DNA of 39,292 bases from Bacteroidales bacterium (lineage in GTDB: Bacteria; Bacteroidota; Bacteroidia; Bacteroidales; Muribaculaceae): assembly GCA_021205635.1 (NCBI GenBank), contig JAJPXC010000073.1, forward strand, positions 1-39,292. The letters are read 5' to 3'. Below the pieces are notes generated by a model. The model searched no databases and had not been told where the DNA came from. It worked only from the letters and a program-made list of their open reading frames with translations. Positions within the stretch are counted from its first letter, which is position 1, and every line of letters begins with the position of its first letter. Positions 16,248-25,198 of this stretch are shown here, one piece after another. The translations under genes and the position numbers were made by a program.

Positions 16248-17681
16248 TTATTCAGCTTTGGGGTTAACGAATACGCGGTATTCGCCGGGAGCAAGCTCGG
16301 TGGGGTTGGCCTCCTCGCTGCCCGAGAACCAGTCGATCATGCCATCGACGTTCACGCCGTCCTTCACGTATTCAACAGCCTGGGGATCAGCGCCGAGGTT
16401 GACCATAGTCACCACCTTGGAGCCGTTCTTCTCGCGAGAGAAGATATAGAGGTCGTTGTTGGTGGTAGGGTAGCGGGTGATTTCGCCACCGGCGTTACCG
16501 GCGTTGAGAGCCTCTTGGGTGTGCTTCAGTTCGTTAAGTTTCTTGTAGAAAGCGAAGTATTGGTTGCGGGGTTCCCAAGTGGGGGGCACGTCCTTCTCAA
16601 AGAACTCCAGGGCGCGATTCAAGCCCGTCTCCTGGCCGGTGTAGATAAGCGGCATGCCGGGAAGGGTGTAGCTCAGCACGGCGAACGCGTCAACCAATTG
16701 GCCCAAGCGCTGGAACTCGGTGCCTTCCCACGAATTCAGGTCATGGTTGGTGATCATGTTCATCATATAGGAGTCGCCGGGATAGGTGGCGGCTTGCTCG
16801 GCGAGCAGCGAGTCGATATCGACGGCATATTTCTTGGGGAATTTCTTCATTTCACCCTTGTCGTCCTTGAAGGTGTATTGGCCCGAGGTGGCGGCGATTT
16901 CGCTGAAGAGGTCCTTCATGGGCCAGTTGTAGGCCATGTCGAAGGCGTGTTTCTCAAGCTCGGGCACCGATGCCTCGGCGAGCATGAACAGGTCGGGTTT
17001 CACGGCCTCGAGTTTGGGTCGGGTTTCGTCCCAGAAGTCGGTGGGCACCTCCATGGCTACGTCGCAACGGAAGCCGTCGACGTCGACCTCGGTCAACCAG
17101 AACTTGAACGCGTCAACCATTGCCGCGCGCATCTCGGGGTTGGAGTAATCGAACACGTAGACGTCGGTCCAGTCGTAGGGGCCGTACATCTCGCCGTTCT
17201 CGTTCTTCTCGTACCAATCGGGGTGCTCGGTCACCCACGCGTTGTCGCGGCCCGAGTGGTTGGGCACCCAGTCGAGGATTACCTTCATCCCCATGTCGTG
17301 GGCCTTCTTCACTACCTCTTTGAACTGGTCGAGGGTGCCAAATTCGGGGTTGAACGCAGTGTAATCCTTCACGGCGTAGTAGCTGCCCAGCGTGCCCTTG
17401 CGGCCGTCCTCCGAGATGGGGAAGATGGGCATGAACCATAGGATGTCGACGCCAAGCTCCTTCAGGCGGGGGAGTTGCTCGGCGAAGGCGTTGATCGAGC
17501 CGCTGTCGGTGTACTGGCGAAGGTTCACCTCGTAGATCACAGCGTTGCGGCTCCACTCGGGATGTTTCACGGTGGTGAGGGTAGAGTCGTTGGCGGCATT
17601 GGCTTTCGCGCCGTTACCACCGCAGCCGAAGAGCATCGTAAAGAAGCCCGCGATGGCTGAAAAGACAATAATCTTCTTCAT
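16248..17681 (-). CDS. GH13 alpha-amylase-family lipoprotein
   Basis: A 477-residue glycoside hydrolase of family 13 anchored as a lipoprotein (lipobox LFGC, Cys20). The four family regions are present: I DWVPNHS (137-143), II GFRCDVA with the nucleophile D207, III LAEAS with the acid/base E236, and IV ITNHD with the transition-state Asp. The (beta/alpha)8 barrel starts at AVIYEVNLRQYT, and a short beta domain C ends the protein (YIFSREKNG onward). It probably trims starch-like or maltooligosaccharide substrates at the cell surface or in the periplasm. No SusC/SusD pair is near, so it is not part of a visible polysaccharide utilisation locus. Exact specificity cannot be told from motifs alone. 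Confidence 0.92.
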   Translation of the reverse strand: MKKIIVFSAIAGFFTMLFGCGGNGAKANAANDSTLTTVKHPEWSRNAVIYEVNLRQYTDSGSINAFAEQLPRLKELGVDILWFMPIFPISEDGRKGTLGSYYAVKDYTAFNPEFGTLDQFKEVVKKAHDMGMKVILDWVPNHSGRDNAWVTEHPDWYEKNENGEMYGPYDWTDVYVFDYSNPEMRAAMVDAFKFWLTEVDVDGFRCDVAMEVPTDFWDETRPKLEAVKPDLFMLAEASVPELEKHAFDMAYNWPMKDLFSEIAATSGQYTFKDDKGEMKKFPKKYAVDIDSLLAEQAATYPGDSYMMNMITNHDLNSWEGTEFQRLGQLVDAFAVLSYTLPGMPLIYTGQETGLNRALEFFEKDVPPTWEPRNQYFAFYKKLNELKHTQEALNAGNAGGEITRYPTTNNDLYIFSREKNGSKVVTMVNLGADPQAVEYVKDGVNVDGMIDWFSGSEEANPTELAPGEYRVFVNPKAE

Positions 17682-17800
17682 CTTGAAAATCAGGTATATA
17701 GATTAGAATTCACAAATATTAGTTGATTCCTTTAGCGCTTTCTTGCTGAGGCCGGCCGGGGGGATACGCCTTCCGTCCTCCTGACAAGAAAAAAAGCGAG

Positions 17801-18505
17801 CTACATATTGAGGGGATTGCCCGGGGCGATTTCGTCGTCGCTCTCCTCGTAGGCGTCGTAGGCCTCCTCGTCAAACGCGTAGAGGTTGGGCACGCGGTTG
17901 TGGCACGGCTTTTCGCTCGGCCCCTCGGCGCGCAGCATGCCCGTGGAGGTCATCTTGCGCGCGAAGTTGCGGCGGTCGTAGGTGGTGCCGTTAACGGCCT
18001 CGTAAAGGCGCTGCAATTCGGTCATGGAGAATTTCTCGTCAAGGAGGCGGAAACCGATGGGACGCGTGCGCATAATCTCAGGCAATTTCTTGCGGGCAAG
18101 AGCCACAATCTCCCCGTGGTCGAACGCCAACGGGGGCAACTCGTCCACCCAGAACCACGACGCCTTGGCCGCGTCGTCGCCGGCGAGCAAGCGGAAGTCG
18201 CTCATCCTCACCAATGCCAGGAACACCACCGTAACCACGCGCTCGCGAGGATCGCGGCGAACGGAGCTAAACGTGTGAAACTGCTCCAGGTAGATGTCCG
18301 ACACGCCAGTCTCCTCGCGCAACTCGCGCATGGCGCACTCCTCAATGCTTTCGTCAATGTTCATAAAGCCGCCGGGCAACGCCCACATTCCCTTATACGG
18401 CTCGATGCCGCGCTCGATAAGCAGCACGTTCAACCGTCGACCGTCGAATCCAAACACCACGCAATCGGCGGTCATCGCGGGGTGGGGATATTGGTACTGA
18501 TACAT
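17801..18505 (-). CDS. Nudix hydrolase with C-terminal winged helix (NrtR-like)
   Basis: A 234-residue protein. The Nudix box is complete: G46-x5-E52-x7-R60-E-L-x-E64-E65-x-G67-V. The C-terminal third (about 145-215, PIGFRLLDEKFSMTELQRL, then YDRRNFARKM) matches the winged-helix domain of NrtR-type regulators, which bind DNA and sense ADP-ribose or sugar-linked nucleotides to control NAD or sugar metabolism genes. An intact box suggests that hydrolysis is retained. An acidic tail follows. It may regulate a neighbour such as the GH13 gene, but no operator is evident. It has a good promoter (18535-18565) and is transcribed divergently from serS. Confidence 0.82.
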   Translation of the reverse strand: MYQYQYPHPAMTADCVVFGFDGRRLNVLLIERGIEPYKGMWALPGGFMNIDESIEECAMRELREETGVSDIYLEQFHTFSSVRRDPRERVVTVVFLALVRMSDFRLLAGDDAAKASWFWVDELPPLAFDHGEIVALARKKLPEIMRTRPIGFRLLDEKFSMTELQRLYEAVNGTTYDRRNFARKMTSTGMLRAEGPSEKPCHNRVPNLYAFDEEAYDAYEESDDEIAPGNPLNM

Positions 18506-18534
18506 ACGTTATACGATGCGTTGATTTGACACTC

Positions 18535-18565
18535 CAAAGTTACAACTTATTTCTTTTCTCTCAAA
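18535..18565 (-). promoter_or_regulatory. promoter of the Nudix gene
   Basis: On the minus strand TTTG (18562-18565), a 19-base spacer and TAACTTTG (18535-18542) fit the Bacteroidetes consensus exactly. The start codon is 30 bases downstream. Confidence 0.75.
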
Positions 18566-18637
18566 ATTTTAACCCATTTTTCACCTCCTCGCGCGCAATA
18601 TTCTTCCAAAAGTGATGCCTATTTAAAGGAAAACGTG

Positions 18638-18645
18638 TAATTTTG
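18638..18645 (+). promoter_or_regulatory. -7 element of the serS promoter
   Basis: TAATTTTG matches TAnnTTTG. No TTTG is found 19-21 bases upstream. Transcription would start near 18652, just before the structured leader. Confidence 0.5.
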
Positions 18646-18654
18646 CAAGTTATA

Positions 18655-18725
18655 AGCCCCCAAACCCCCGCAGCGGGGGCTTAGCCATCCGGATGGGAAG
18701 CCCCCGTCTCGGGAGTTTGGGGGCC
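18655..18725 (+). repeat. structured GC-rich element in the serS leader (dispersed repeat copy 1)
   Basis: GCCCCCAAAC (18656-18665) pairs perfectly with GTTTGGGGGC (18715-18724). Inside are CCCCC-GCAGC-GGGGG, the 12-base palindrome CCATCCGGATGG (18685-18696) and CCCG-TCT-CGGG. An alternative pairing, GGGGGCTT (18675-18682) with AAGCCCCC (18698-18705), is equally strong. The left half is shared with elements at 31621, 32465 and 35262 (reverse), so this is at least partly a dispersed repeat. Confidence 0.8.
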
Positions 18726-18755
18726 AATTTGAAATCAAATTAATTTAGATATAAA

Positions 18756-20027
18756 ATGCTTACTATCCAGCAAATCAAAGAGAATCCCGAGGAGGCCATT
18801 CGCCGCCTCGGCATGAAAGGATACACCGACCGCGACGCCGTCCTGGGTGTACTCGCCCTCGACGACCGTCGCAAAAAGCTCCAGCTCGAGAACGACAACC
18901 GCGCCGCCGAGCTCAACCGTTTGGCTTCCTCCATCGGAGCCCTTATGAAGCAGGGCAAAAAGGATGAGACTCAGGCGGTTAAAGCCAACGTGGCCGCACT
19001 CAAGGAGTCGCAGAAAGTCACCGCCGACGAGCTGGCTCAAACCGAGGCCGAGATCCGCGAGCGCCTGCTGTCGATCCCCAACCTCCCCTGCGCAATGGTA
19101 CCTGAAGGGCGCACAGCCGAGGACAACGTCGTGGAGAAGACCGGCGGACCAATGCCCAACCTCCCCGAGGACGCCCTGCCCCACTGGGACCTCGCCAAGA
19201 AATACAACCTCATCGACTTCGACCTGGGCGTAAAAATCACCGGCGCCGGTTTCCCCGTCTACATCGGCAAGGGCGCCAAGCTGCAACGCGCGCTCATCCA
19301 ATTCTTCCTCGACCAGGCCTCCGAGGCCGGTTACCTCGAGGTGCAGCCCCCTTACGTGGTTAACGAGGCATCGGGCTACGGCACAGGCCAATTGCCCGAC
19401 AAGGAGGGCCAGATGTACCACTGTGAGGTCGACAACCTCTACCTCATCCCCACGGCCGAGGTGCCCGTCACCAACCTTTACCGCGACGTCATCATCGAGA
19501 ACGACCGTCTACCCATCAAAAATTGCGCCTACTCGGCCTGCTTCCGTCGCGAGGCTGGCAGCTACGGCAAGGACGTGCGCGGCTTGAATCGTCTGCACCA
19601 GTTTGACAAAGTGGAAATCGTGCGCATCGAGCGTCCCGAGGACTCCTACGCGGCTCTCGAGGAGATGAAGGACCACGTGCAGGGCCTGCTCGACAAGCTC
19701 GGCTTGCCTTGGCACATCCTGCGACTGTGTGGCGGCGACATGAGCTTCACTTCGGCCATCACCTTCGACTTCGAGGTGTGGTCGGGCGCCCAGAAACGCT
19801 GGCTCGAGGTGTCGTCGGTTTCCAACTTCGAGACCTACCAGGCCAACCGCCTCAAGTGCCGTTACCGCGGCGAGGACAAAAAGCCCCATCTGGCCCACAC
19901 CCTCAACGGCTCGGCCCTCGCCCTGCCACGCATCATGGCCGCCCTGCTCGAGAACAACCAGACCCCCGAGGGCATCGTTGTCCCCGAGTGCCTGCGCCGC
20001 TACACCGGATTTGATATCATCAATTAG
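18756..20027 (+). CDS. serS: seryl-tRNA synthetase
   Basis: Charges tRNA-Ser (and tRNA-Sec where present) with serine. The 423 residues are normal for the bacterial enzyme. About 1-100 is the N-terminal helical arm (alternating charged heptads, RKKLQLENDNRAAELNRL) that grips the long variable arm of tRNA-Ser. The class II core follows, with motif 2 (CFRREAGSYGKDVRGLNRLH), the serine-binding TAEVPVTNLY and motif 3 (NGSALALPRIMAALLEN). The leader of about 100 bases carries the structured element described above. The next gene, dut, is 147 bases away across a repeat-filled spacer. Confidence 0.97.
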   Translation: MLTIQQIKENPEEAIRRLGMKGYTDRDAVLGVLALDDRRKKLQLENDNRAAELNRLASSIGALMKQGKKDETQAVKANVAALKESQKVTADELAQTEAEIRERLLSIPNLPCAMVPEGRTAEDNVVEKTGGPMPNLPEDALPHWDLAKKYNLIDFDLGVKITGAGFPVYIGKGAKLQRALIQFFLDQASEAGYLEVQPPYVVNEASGYGTGQLPDKEGQMYHCEVDNLYLIPTAEVPVTNLYRDVIIENDRLPIKNCAYSACFRREAGSYGKDVRGLNRLHQFDKVEIVRIERPEDSYAALEEMKDHVQGLLDKLGLPWHILRLCGGDMSFTSAITFDFEVWSGAQKRWLEVSSVSNFETYQANRLKCRYRGEDKKPHLAHTLNGSALALPRIMAALLENNQTPEGIVVPECLRRYTGFDIIN

Positions 20028-20174
20028 TTGGTAGTAGTTAGAAGTTGGCAGTAGTTAGAAGAAGTTCATTCCATTGGCGGCTTGCCCGCTAACTTTCACA
20101 CGCTTTCTTCCACCTACCTTCCACCTGCCTTCTACTAACTACTTAAAACTACTAACTACTACAAACTCCCACTT
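20028..20174. repeat. direct and inverted repeats in the serS-dut spacer
   Basis: GTAGTTAGAAGTT and near copies occur twice at 20032-20063. The other end of the spacer (20127-20165) holds complementary words such as TTCTACTAACTACT and ACTACTAACTACTAC, so the two ends can pair. No gene or tRNA is present. Confidence 0.7.
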
Positions 20175-20618
20175 ATGGAAAGAATAAAGGTAAAAATCAT
20201 CAACCGCTCGCATCACCCGCTGCCCTGCTACGAGACCCCCTCGTCGGCGGGCATGGACGTGCGAGCATTCCTCACCACCCCTATAGTGCTTGAGCCAGGG
20301 GAGCGCGTGCTCGTCCCCACGGGCCTGTACATCCAGCTCCCCCAGGGCCACGAGTGCCAAATCCGTCCCCGCTCGGGCCTCGCCCTCAAGCACGGCATCA
20401 CTGTACTCAACACCCCCGGCACCGTCGACGCCGACTATCGCGGCGAAATCAAAGTGATACTTATCAACTTGTCGAAGGAGCCGTTTGTTATTAACGATGG
20501 TGAGCGCGTGTGCCAAATGGTGATCACCGACTATACCCACGTGGAGTGGGAATCCACCGACCGCCTCGACGAAACCAAGCGCGGCGACGGAGGCTTCGGC
20601 CACACGGGCTTGAATTAA
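20175..20618 (+). CDS. dut: dUTP diphosphatase (dUTPase)
   Basis: Hydrolyses dUTP to dUMP and diphosphate, keeping uracil out of DNA and feeding thymidylate synthesis. The 147 residues match the trimeric dUTPases. All five conserved motifs are visible: [46 protein letters not shown], and V near the end, GDGGFGHTG, whose Phe closes over the base. The gene opens the Bacteroidetes gene order dut, TPR protein, DUF4292 lipoprotein, M23 protein. A heptamer repeat fills most of the gap to the next gene. Confidence 0.97.
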   Translation: MERIKVKIINRSHHPLPCYETPSSAGMDVRAFLTTPIVLEPGERVLVPTGLYIQLPQGHECQIRPRSGLALKHGITVLNTPGTVDADYRGEIKVILINLSKEPFVINDGERVCQMVITDYTHVEWESTDRLDETKRGDGGFGHTGLN

Positions 20619-20712
20619 GTTTAAGGTTTAAGGTTTAAGGTTTAAGGTTTAAAGTTTAAGGTTTAAAGTTTAAAGTTAATAGTTTTAATGATTTAAAACT
20701 TTAAAGATTTAT
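20619..20712. repeat. TTTAAGG heptamer array and octamer words before the TPR gene
   Basis: From the dut stop codon to about 20677 the heptamer TTTAAGG, sometimes TTTAAAG, repeats about eight times. Octamer-like words (GTTTTAAT, GATTTAAA, ACTTTAAA) follow. The array forms the whole leader of the GTG-started TPR gene, so a change in copy number could alter its expression. Confidence 0.9.
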
Positions 20713-20714
20713 TA

Positions 20715-22454
20715 GTGAAGAAGTTACTGTTATATATCCTCTTGGCGACATCGCTGGCGGCTATCGCGGCCAAGGACGACGCGTGGACGCGCGGCGAGCA
20801 GGCTCGTCACGCCGATTTCCTGTTCATGGAGGCCATGCGCCAAAACGCCCTCGAAAACCACGACGCCTATTTCGAGCTACTCAACCGAGCCTATGCCCTC
20901 GACACCACCCAAACGGCCGTGGGCCACGACCTCGGGTACCTCAAAATGATGATTGCCGAAAACGACACCAACTTCTTCAAGGACGGCTACCGACTGATGG
21001 CCAAGCATTTCGCCGCTCATCCCGAGGATTACTACTCGTCGATGTTCTACGGCCAAATCAACGACCGCCTGCGCAACTCCAAGGAGGCGATACGCGTGTG
21101 GTCGACTCTCGACTCGCTGTTCCCCGACAAAATCGATGTCACCGTCAAGCTAGCCGAGGCCCTCGGCGCTTCGGGCGACCCCGACAACATACGTCGCTCG
21201 GTCGACGTGTACAACCGCGTGGAGGTGGCCGAGGGGAAGGACGTGGGTATCACCTCCCGCAAAATCCGCTCCCTCTATTCCCTGGGCGACACAGCGGCTA
21301 TCAAAAAGGAGCTGCGCTCACTGCTGGCCGCCTCTCCTCGCTCGGCCGAGTTCAACATCTACGCCGGCGACCTGTCAATGGCCCTCTCCGAGCCCGACAC
21401 CGCCCTGATGTACTATAACCGCGCCTGCGAATTGGACTCTACCAACGGCATGGCCTTCTTCCAGCGCGCCAACCTCTACCGCGAGCTCGGCGACTCGGTG
21501 GCGTTCGACCGCGAGGTGTTCACAGCCCTGCGTCAGGACAACCTCGACCTCGACGCCAAGCTCCAAATGTTCAAGGGGTATATCCAAGAACTGTACTCCG
21601 ACTCGCTCCAGCAGCCGCGCATCAACTCGTTGTTCAACGTGCTACTTGAGCAGAATCCTCATGAGGTGGACGTGCGCGACCTCTACACGGCCTATCTCAT
21701 CGCCATCGACGACTTCGCCGGAGCCGCTGAGCAGACATCCTACGCCCTCGACATTGACCCCTCAAGCGAGGAGCGTTGGCGCGCCTTGGCATCCCTCTAT
21801 TTCCAGGCCGACGACGTGCCCAACGCCATCCAGGCCGGCAAAAAAGCCCTCCACTACCACCCCGACAACGCCCAACTTTGGCTCATCACCGGTAGCGGCT
21901 ACTCAATGGTGGATTCCATCGACCAAGCCCTTGAGTACTACGGACGCGCCCTCGAGCTTGTCGACTCCACCAATTACAACCTCAAGGCCCAAATCATGGC
22001 CTCCACCGCCGACGCTTACTACAAGCAAAACAACGTCGAGAAGGCTATCGAATTGTACGAGCAGGTAGTGCAAATCGACCCGGGCAACCTGCTGGCTCTC
22101 AACAACTACGCCTACTATCTGGCGTGCGAGGGTCGCGACCTTGACAAGGCCGAGCAGATGAGCGCGATCACCGTGCGCGACAATCCCCAAAACTCCACCG
22201 CTTTGGACACCTACGCTTGGGTATTCTTCAAAAAGGGCGACTACGCCATGGCGCGGCAATATATCGACGCCGCAATCGCCAACATGGACCCGGAGGAGGA
22301 CAACGCCGAAATCTACCACCACGCGGGCGACATCTACTTCATGGATGGCAAGCCCGACGAGGCCCTCGAATTTTGGCGCAAGGCCCTCAAACTCGACCCC
22401 AACGACGAGTTGCTCCAGCGCAAGGTTTCCCACAAGACATTCTTCTACAAGTAA
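20715..22454 (+). CDS. exported TPR-repeat protein
   Basis: A 579-residue protein made almost wholly of tetratricopeptide repeats (ten or more helical hairpins, for example IKKELRSLLAASPRSAEFNIYA and ALEYYGRALELVDSTNYNLK) after an N-terminal signal segment (KKLLLYILLATSLAAIAA). The start is GTG at 20715. No better ATG gives the signal peptide, and a heptamer array precedes it directly. In Bacteroidetes this gene regularly sits between dut and the DUF4292 lipoprotein and probably acts as a periplasmic scaffold in envelope biogenesis, though its partner is unknown. The stop codon is followed at once by the next ATG at 22455, which implies translational coupling. Confidence 0.88.
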   Translation: MKKLLLYILLATSLAAIAAKDDAWTRGEQARHADFLFMEAMRQNALENHDAYFELLNRAYALDTTQTAVGHDLGYLKMMIAENDTNFFKDGYRLMAKHFAAHPEDYYSSMFYGQINDRLRNSKEAIRVWSTLDSLFPDKIDVTVKLAEALGASGDPDNIRRSVDVYNRVEVAEGKDVGITSRKIRSLYSLGDTAAIKKELRSLLAASPRSAEFNIYAGDLSMALSEPDTALMYYNRACELDSTNGMAFFQRANLYRELGDSVAFDREVFTALRQDNLDLDAKLQMFKGYIQELYSDSLQQPRINSLFNVLLEQNPHEVDVRDLYTAYLIAIDDFAGAAEQTSYALDIDPSSEERWRALASLYFQADDVPNAIQAGKKALHYHPDNAQLWLITGSGYSMVDSIDQALEYYGRALELVDSTNYNLKAQIMASTADAYYKQNNVEKAIELYEQVVQIDPGNLLALNNYAYYLACEGRDLDKAEQMSAITVRDNPQNSTALDTYAWVFFKKGDYAMARQYIDAAIANMDPEEDNAEIYHHAGDIYFMDGKPDEALEFWRKALKLDPNDELLQRKVSHKTFFYK

Positions 22455-23273
22455 ATGAGACACAGATTATTATACATCCTGCTTGTGACCGTGCTCGCCA
22501 TGGTGTCGTCGTGTAAATCCTCCAAGGAGACCACCTCGGGCACCTCGGCTCCCGCCACGATTTCCACCCCCAAGGCAGCCGTGGAGGCCGCTCTGGCCAC
22601 ATATAGCGGTTGGCAGTACCTGTCGGTGCCGGTAAAGGTGGAGGTTACCTCCCCCATCAAGCAATCCCTCTCGGGACGCGCCTACATGGTGAAGGACAAG
22701 AGCGTGTACATCTCCATGCGATTCCTGGGCATGGAGGTCGCAACGGTGTACGTCACCACCGACTCGGTTTTCGCTACCATGAAGCCCGGCAAATATTACC
22801 TCGCCGAGGACCTCGAATCGGTGCTTGCCGACGTACCCCTGACCGTGGGCGACGTGCAGTCGGCAATCCTCGGGCGCCTTTTCTGCTTGGATTCTTCCAA
22901 GGAACTTGGACGGCTTGCCCAAGAGACCTCCGAAAACGCCTGGCAAATCACCCTCGCGGTCCCCTCTTACCCCGAGGAGAAATACTCCTTCACCGGCAAG
23001 GGCGCCGACCTCACCTCGCTGGCCTTCATCCACAACGGCACCCAAGCCGCTACCCTAAGCTACTCCACCCCCGTCACCACCGAGGCCGGTGCATTCGCCC
23101 CCAAAGCCAGGCTCACCGCCCAAATCCCCAAGGCCAATGTCGAAGCGTCGCTCACCTGGACTTGGCGCGACGCCCAATGGACCGCCGACGCCCTCCGCTC
23201 CTGGAAGATGCCAAAAGGCTACACCCGCGTGCGTGGCTCAGATGCCGTCAAAATCCTCTCCTCAGTTATCTAA
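22455..23273 (+). CDS. DUF4292-family lipoprotein
   Basis: A 272-residue lipoprotein (lipobox VSSC, Cys20) of the DUF4292 family. After a Ser/Thr/Ala-rich linker comes a beta-rich domain (YSGWQYLSVPVKVEVTSP, then SGRAYMVKDKSVYISMRFLGMEVATVYVTTD) with a distant likeness to LolA/LolB-type lipoprotein carriers. It starts on the base after the TPR stop codon and ends 11 bases before the EnvC-like gene, so all three are one operon. A role in outer-membrane or cell-wall assembly is inferred from context. I know of no biochemical proof. Confidence 0.85.
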   Translation: MRHRLLYILLVTVLAMVSSCKSSKETTSGTSAPATISTPKAAVEAALATYSGWQYLSVPVKVEVTSPIKQSLSGRAYMVKDKSVYISMRFLGMEVATVYVTTDSVFATMKPGKYYLAEDLESVLADVPLTVGDVQSAILGRLFCLDSSKELGRLAQETSENAWQITLAVPSYPEEKYSFTGKGADLTSLAFIHNGTQAATLSYSTPVTTEAGAFAPKARLTAQIPKANVEASLTWTWRDAQWTADALRSWKMPKGYTRVRGSDAVKILSSVI

Positions 23274-23284
23274 CCCTCCCCTGA

Positions 23285-25198
23285 ATGAACCGCTTTATCA
23301 CATTACTGCTCTCCCTGCTCCTTATGGTGGCACCCCTGGGCGCCCCCACCCTCTACGCCCAAAAATCCACCCAAAAAACCACCCAACAGAAGAGCTCCAA
23401 GCGGTCAACCACCAAGAAATCCAGCCCCGCCTCCTCCAAGAAATCCACTACAACCAAGAAAACGACATCAACATCCAAAAAATCGACATCAACATCCAAA
23501 AAGGGCACGACCCAAAGCAAAGGCACGACCCAAAGCAAAGGCTCCAGCTCGCAGCAATCGGTTAAACAGCAGCAGAAAGCTACCTCACAGGCTATCCGCG
23601 AGACCAACCGCCAAATCGAACTCAACACCAAGGAGACCACCCGCCAACTCAACACCCTCAACCTCCTCTCGGCCGAAATCGCCGAGGCCGACCAATCGAT
23701 TCACAACCTCAACACCTCGGTCGACTCGCTCAACCGCTCCATCGCGGCAATAAACGACACCATCTCCCAGCTCGACCTGCGCGTCAAGGCCATGAAAGGG
23801 AAATACGCCGTGGCCGTCAAGCGTTTCCAAGGACAGAACCGCACCATGTCGCCCTTGGCGTTCATCTTCTCCTCCGACTCGTTCGCCCAGGCCTACCGCC
23901 GCTCACGCTACCTCAAGCAGTTCTCACGCTGGCGCGAGCGCAAAACCGCCGAGATACGCGACGCGCAGGGTGTGCTCCAATCCAAGCGCGAGTCGCTCGC
24001 CTCGCTCCAGCAACAGCGCAAATCCACCCTCCGCGACATCTCCACCGCTCGCGCCACCCTCCAGAACAAACGCACCGAGACCGACCAAATCGTCGAGTCG
24101 CTACGCAAGGAGAAAGGTTCGCTGCAAGCCGTCCTTCGCCAAAAGGAGAAGGAGGCACGCGACCTCGACGCCCAGCTCCAGCGACTGATTGCCGAGGAAC
24201 AAGCTCGCCGCGAGCGTGAAATCGCCGAGCAACGCCGCCGCGAGGAGGCCGCGCGACAAGCCCGCATCGCCGAGGAGAAGCGACAGGCCGAACTTGCCGA
24301 GCAACGTCGACGCGCCGAGGAGCAACGCCGCCTCGAGGAGGAGGCCGCAGCCCTTGCCGCCAAGCAGGAGGCCGAGGCTCGCGCGGCAAAGATAGCCGCT
24401 GAAAAGAAAGAAAAGGAACTCGCGGCCGCCCGCGAGGCAGCCGCCCGTCAAGCCGAGGCAGAAAAGCGCGAGGCCGCAAAGCGTGAGGCCGAGAAGAAAG
24501 AGAAAGAATTGGCCGAGGCCAAGCGCGAGGCTGAAAAGAAAGAGAAAGAGGCCGCCGAGGCCAAAAAGAAGGCTCGCAAAGAAGCCGCAAAGCGTGAAGC
24601 CGAGCGCAAGGCTCAGGAGAAGAAAGAGAAGGAATTGGCCGCCAAACGTGAAGCCGAGCGCAAGGAGACCGAGAAACGCGAGAAAGAACTTGCCTCCAAA
24701 GCCCAAACTCCCGCCAAGCCGCCCAAACCCGCTCCATCGGCCGCCGACCTTGACCTGCAAGCCAAGGCCGAGGTGAAACTCTCGGGCGACTTCGAGAGCA
24801 ACCGCGGACGCCTCCCCTACCCCGTCACCGGAAAGTACTCCATCGTCAAGCATTTCGGCCGCCAGCGTCACCCTGAATTGAAATACGTCGAGACCGACAA
24901 CTCGGGCATCGACATCCAGGTCACACCCGGCACCAAGGCAAGGGCTATCTTCCCCGGCACAGTGTCGGCAATCTTCCGCCAGCCCGGCTACAACAACATC
25001 GTGATGGTGCGCCACGGCTCCTACCTTACAATCTACGCCGGCCTCGGCAACATCGCCGTGAAAACCGGCGACAAACTGTCCGCCAACCAGGCGATAGGCA
25101 CCGTCTACGCCGACCCTGACGACTCCAACCGCTCGATCCTCCACTTCGAGATACGCCGCGAGAAAGTGAAACTAAATCCCGAAGAATGGCTACGGTAG
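23285..25198 (+). CDS. EnvC-like murein hydrolase activator (degenerate M23/LytM)
   Basis: A 637-residue periplasmic protein. It has a signal peptide (about 1-28), a Lys/Ser/Thr-rich linker with tandem repeats in the DNA (about 60-90), long coiled coils (about 95-500, the second part rich in EAEKKEKELAEAKREAEKKE-type repeats) and a C-terminal LytM domain (about 515-637). In that domain the first zinc His is replaced by Asn (DNSGIDI), and the final HxH has become HFE (ILHFEIRRE). The Asp and HGSYLTIYAGL remain. Loss of zinc ligands is typical of EnvC, which activates N-acetylmuramoyl-L-alanine amidases at the septum instead of cutting itself. It overlaps the flippase gene by 13 bases. Confidence 0.9.
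   Translation: MNRFITLLLSLLLMVAPLGAPTLYAQKSTQKTTQQKSSKRSTTKKSSPASSKKSTTTKKTTSTSKKSTSTSKKGTTQSKGTTQSKGSSSQQSVKQQQKATSQAIRETNRQIELNTKETTRQLNTLNLLSAEIAEADQSIHNLNTSVDSLNRSIAAINDTISQLDLRVKAMKGKYAVAVKRFQGQNRTMSPLAFIFSSDSFAQAYRRSRYLKQFSRWRERKTAEIRDAQGVLQSKRESLASLQQQRKSTLRDISTARATLQNKRTETDQIVESLRKEKGSLQAVLRQKEKEARDLDAQLQRLIAEEQARREREIAEQRRREEAARQARIAEEKRQAELAEQRRRAEEQRRLEEEAAALAAKQEAEARAAKIAAEKKEKELAAAREAAARQAEAEKREAAKREAEKKEKELAEAKREAEKKEKEAAEAKKKARKEAAKREAERKAQEKKEKELAAKREAERKETEKREKELASKAQTPAKPPKPAPSAADLDLQAKAEVKLSGDFESNRGRLPYPVTGKYSIVKHFGRQRHPELKYVETDNSGIDIQVTPGTKARAIFPGTVSAIFRQPGYNNIVMVRHGSYLTIYAGLGNIAVKTGDKLSANQAIGTVYADPDDSNRSILHFEIRREKVKLNPEEWLR

Noticed and set aside
16190..16294. Longer start for the LOG-family protein
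   Set aside because: The added residues are encoded by a nine-base tandem repeat and overlap the GH13 end; the family starts at MKEKGITLF.
15981..17441. Long plus-strand open frame (486 codons) opposite the GH13 gene
   Set aside because: It is the shadow of a well-supported GH13 gene with all catalytic motifs, has Val/Gly/His-rich composition typical of antisense frames, and shows no domain.
18656..18724. Cloverleaf-like element as a tRNA gene
   Set aside because: The closing stem is 10 bp, there is no T-loop GTTC or D-loop GG, and no CCA-like end. The sequence is shared with dispersed repeats.
20619..20677. Heptamer array as a CRISPR array
   Set aside because: Units are contiguous with no spacers and no cas genes are near.
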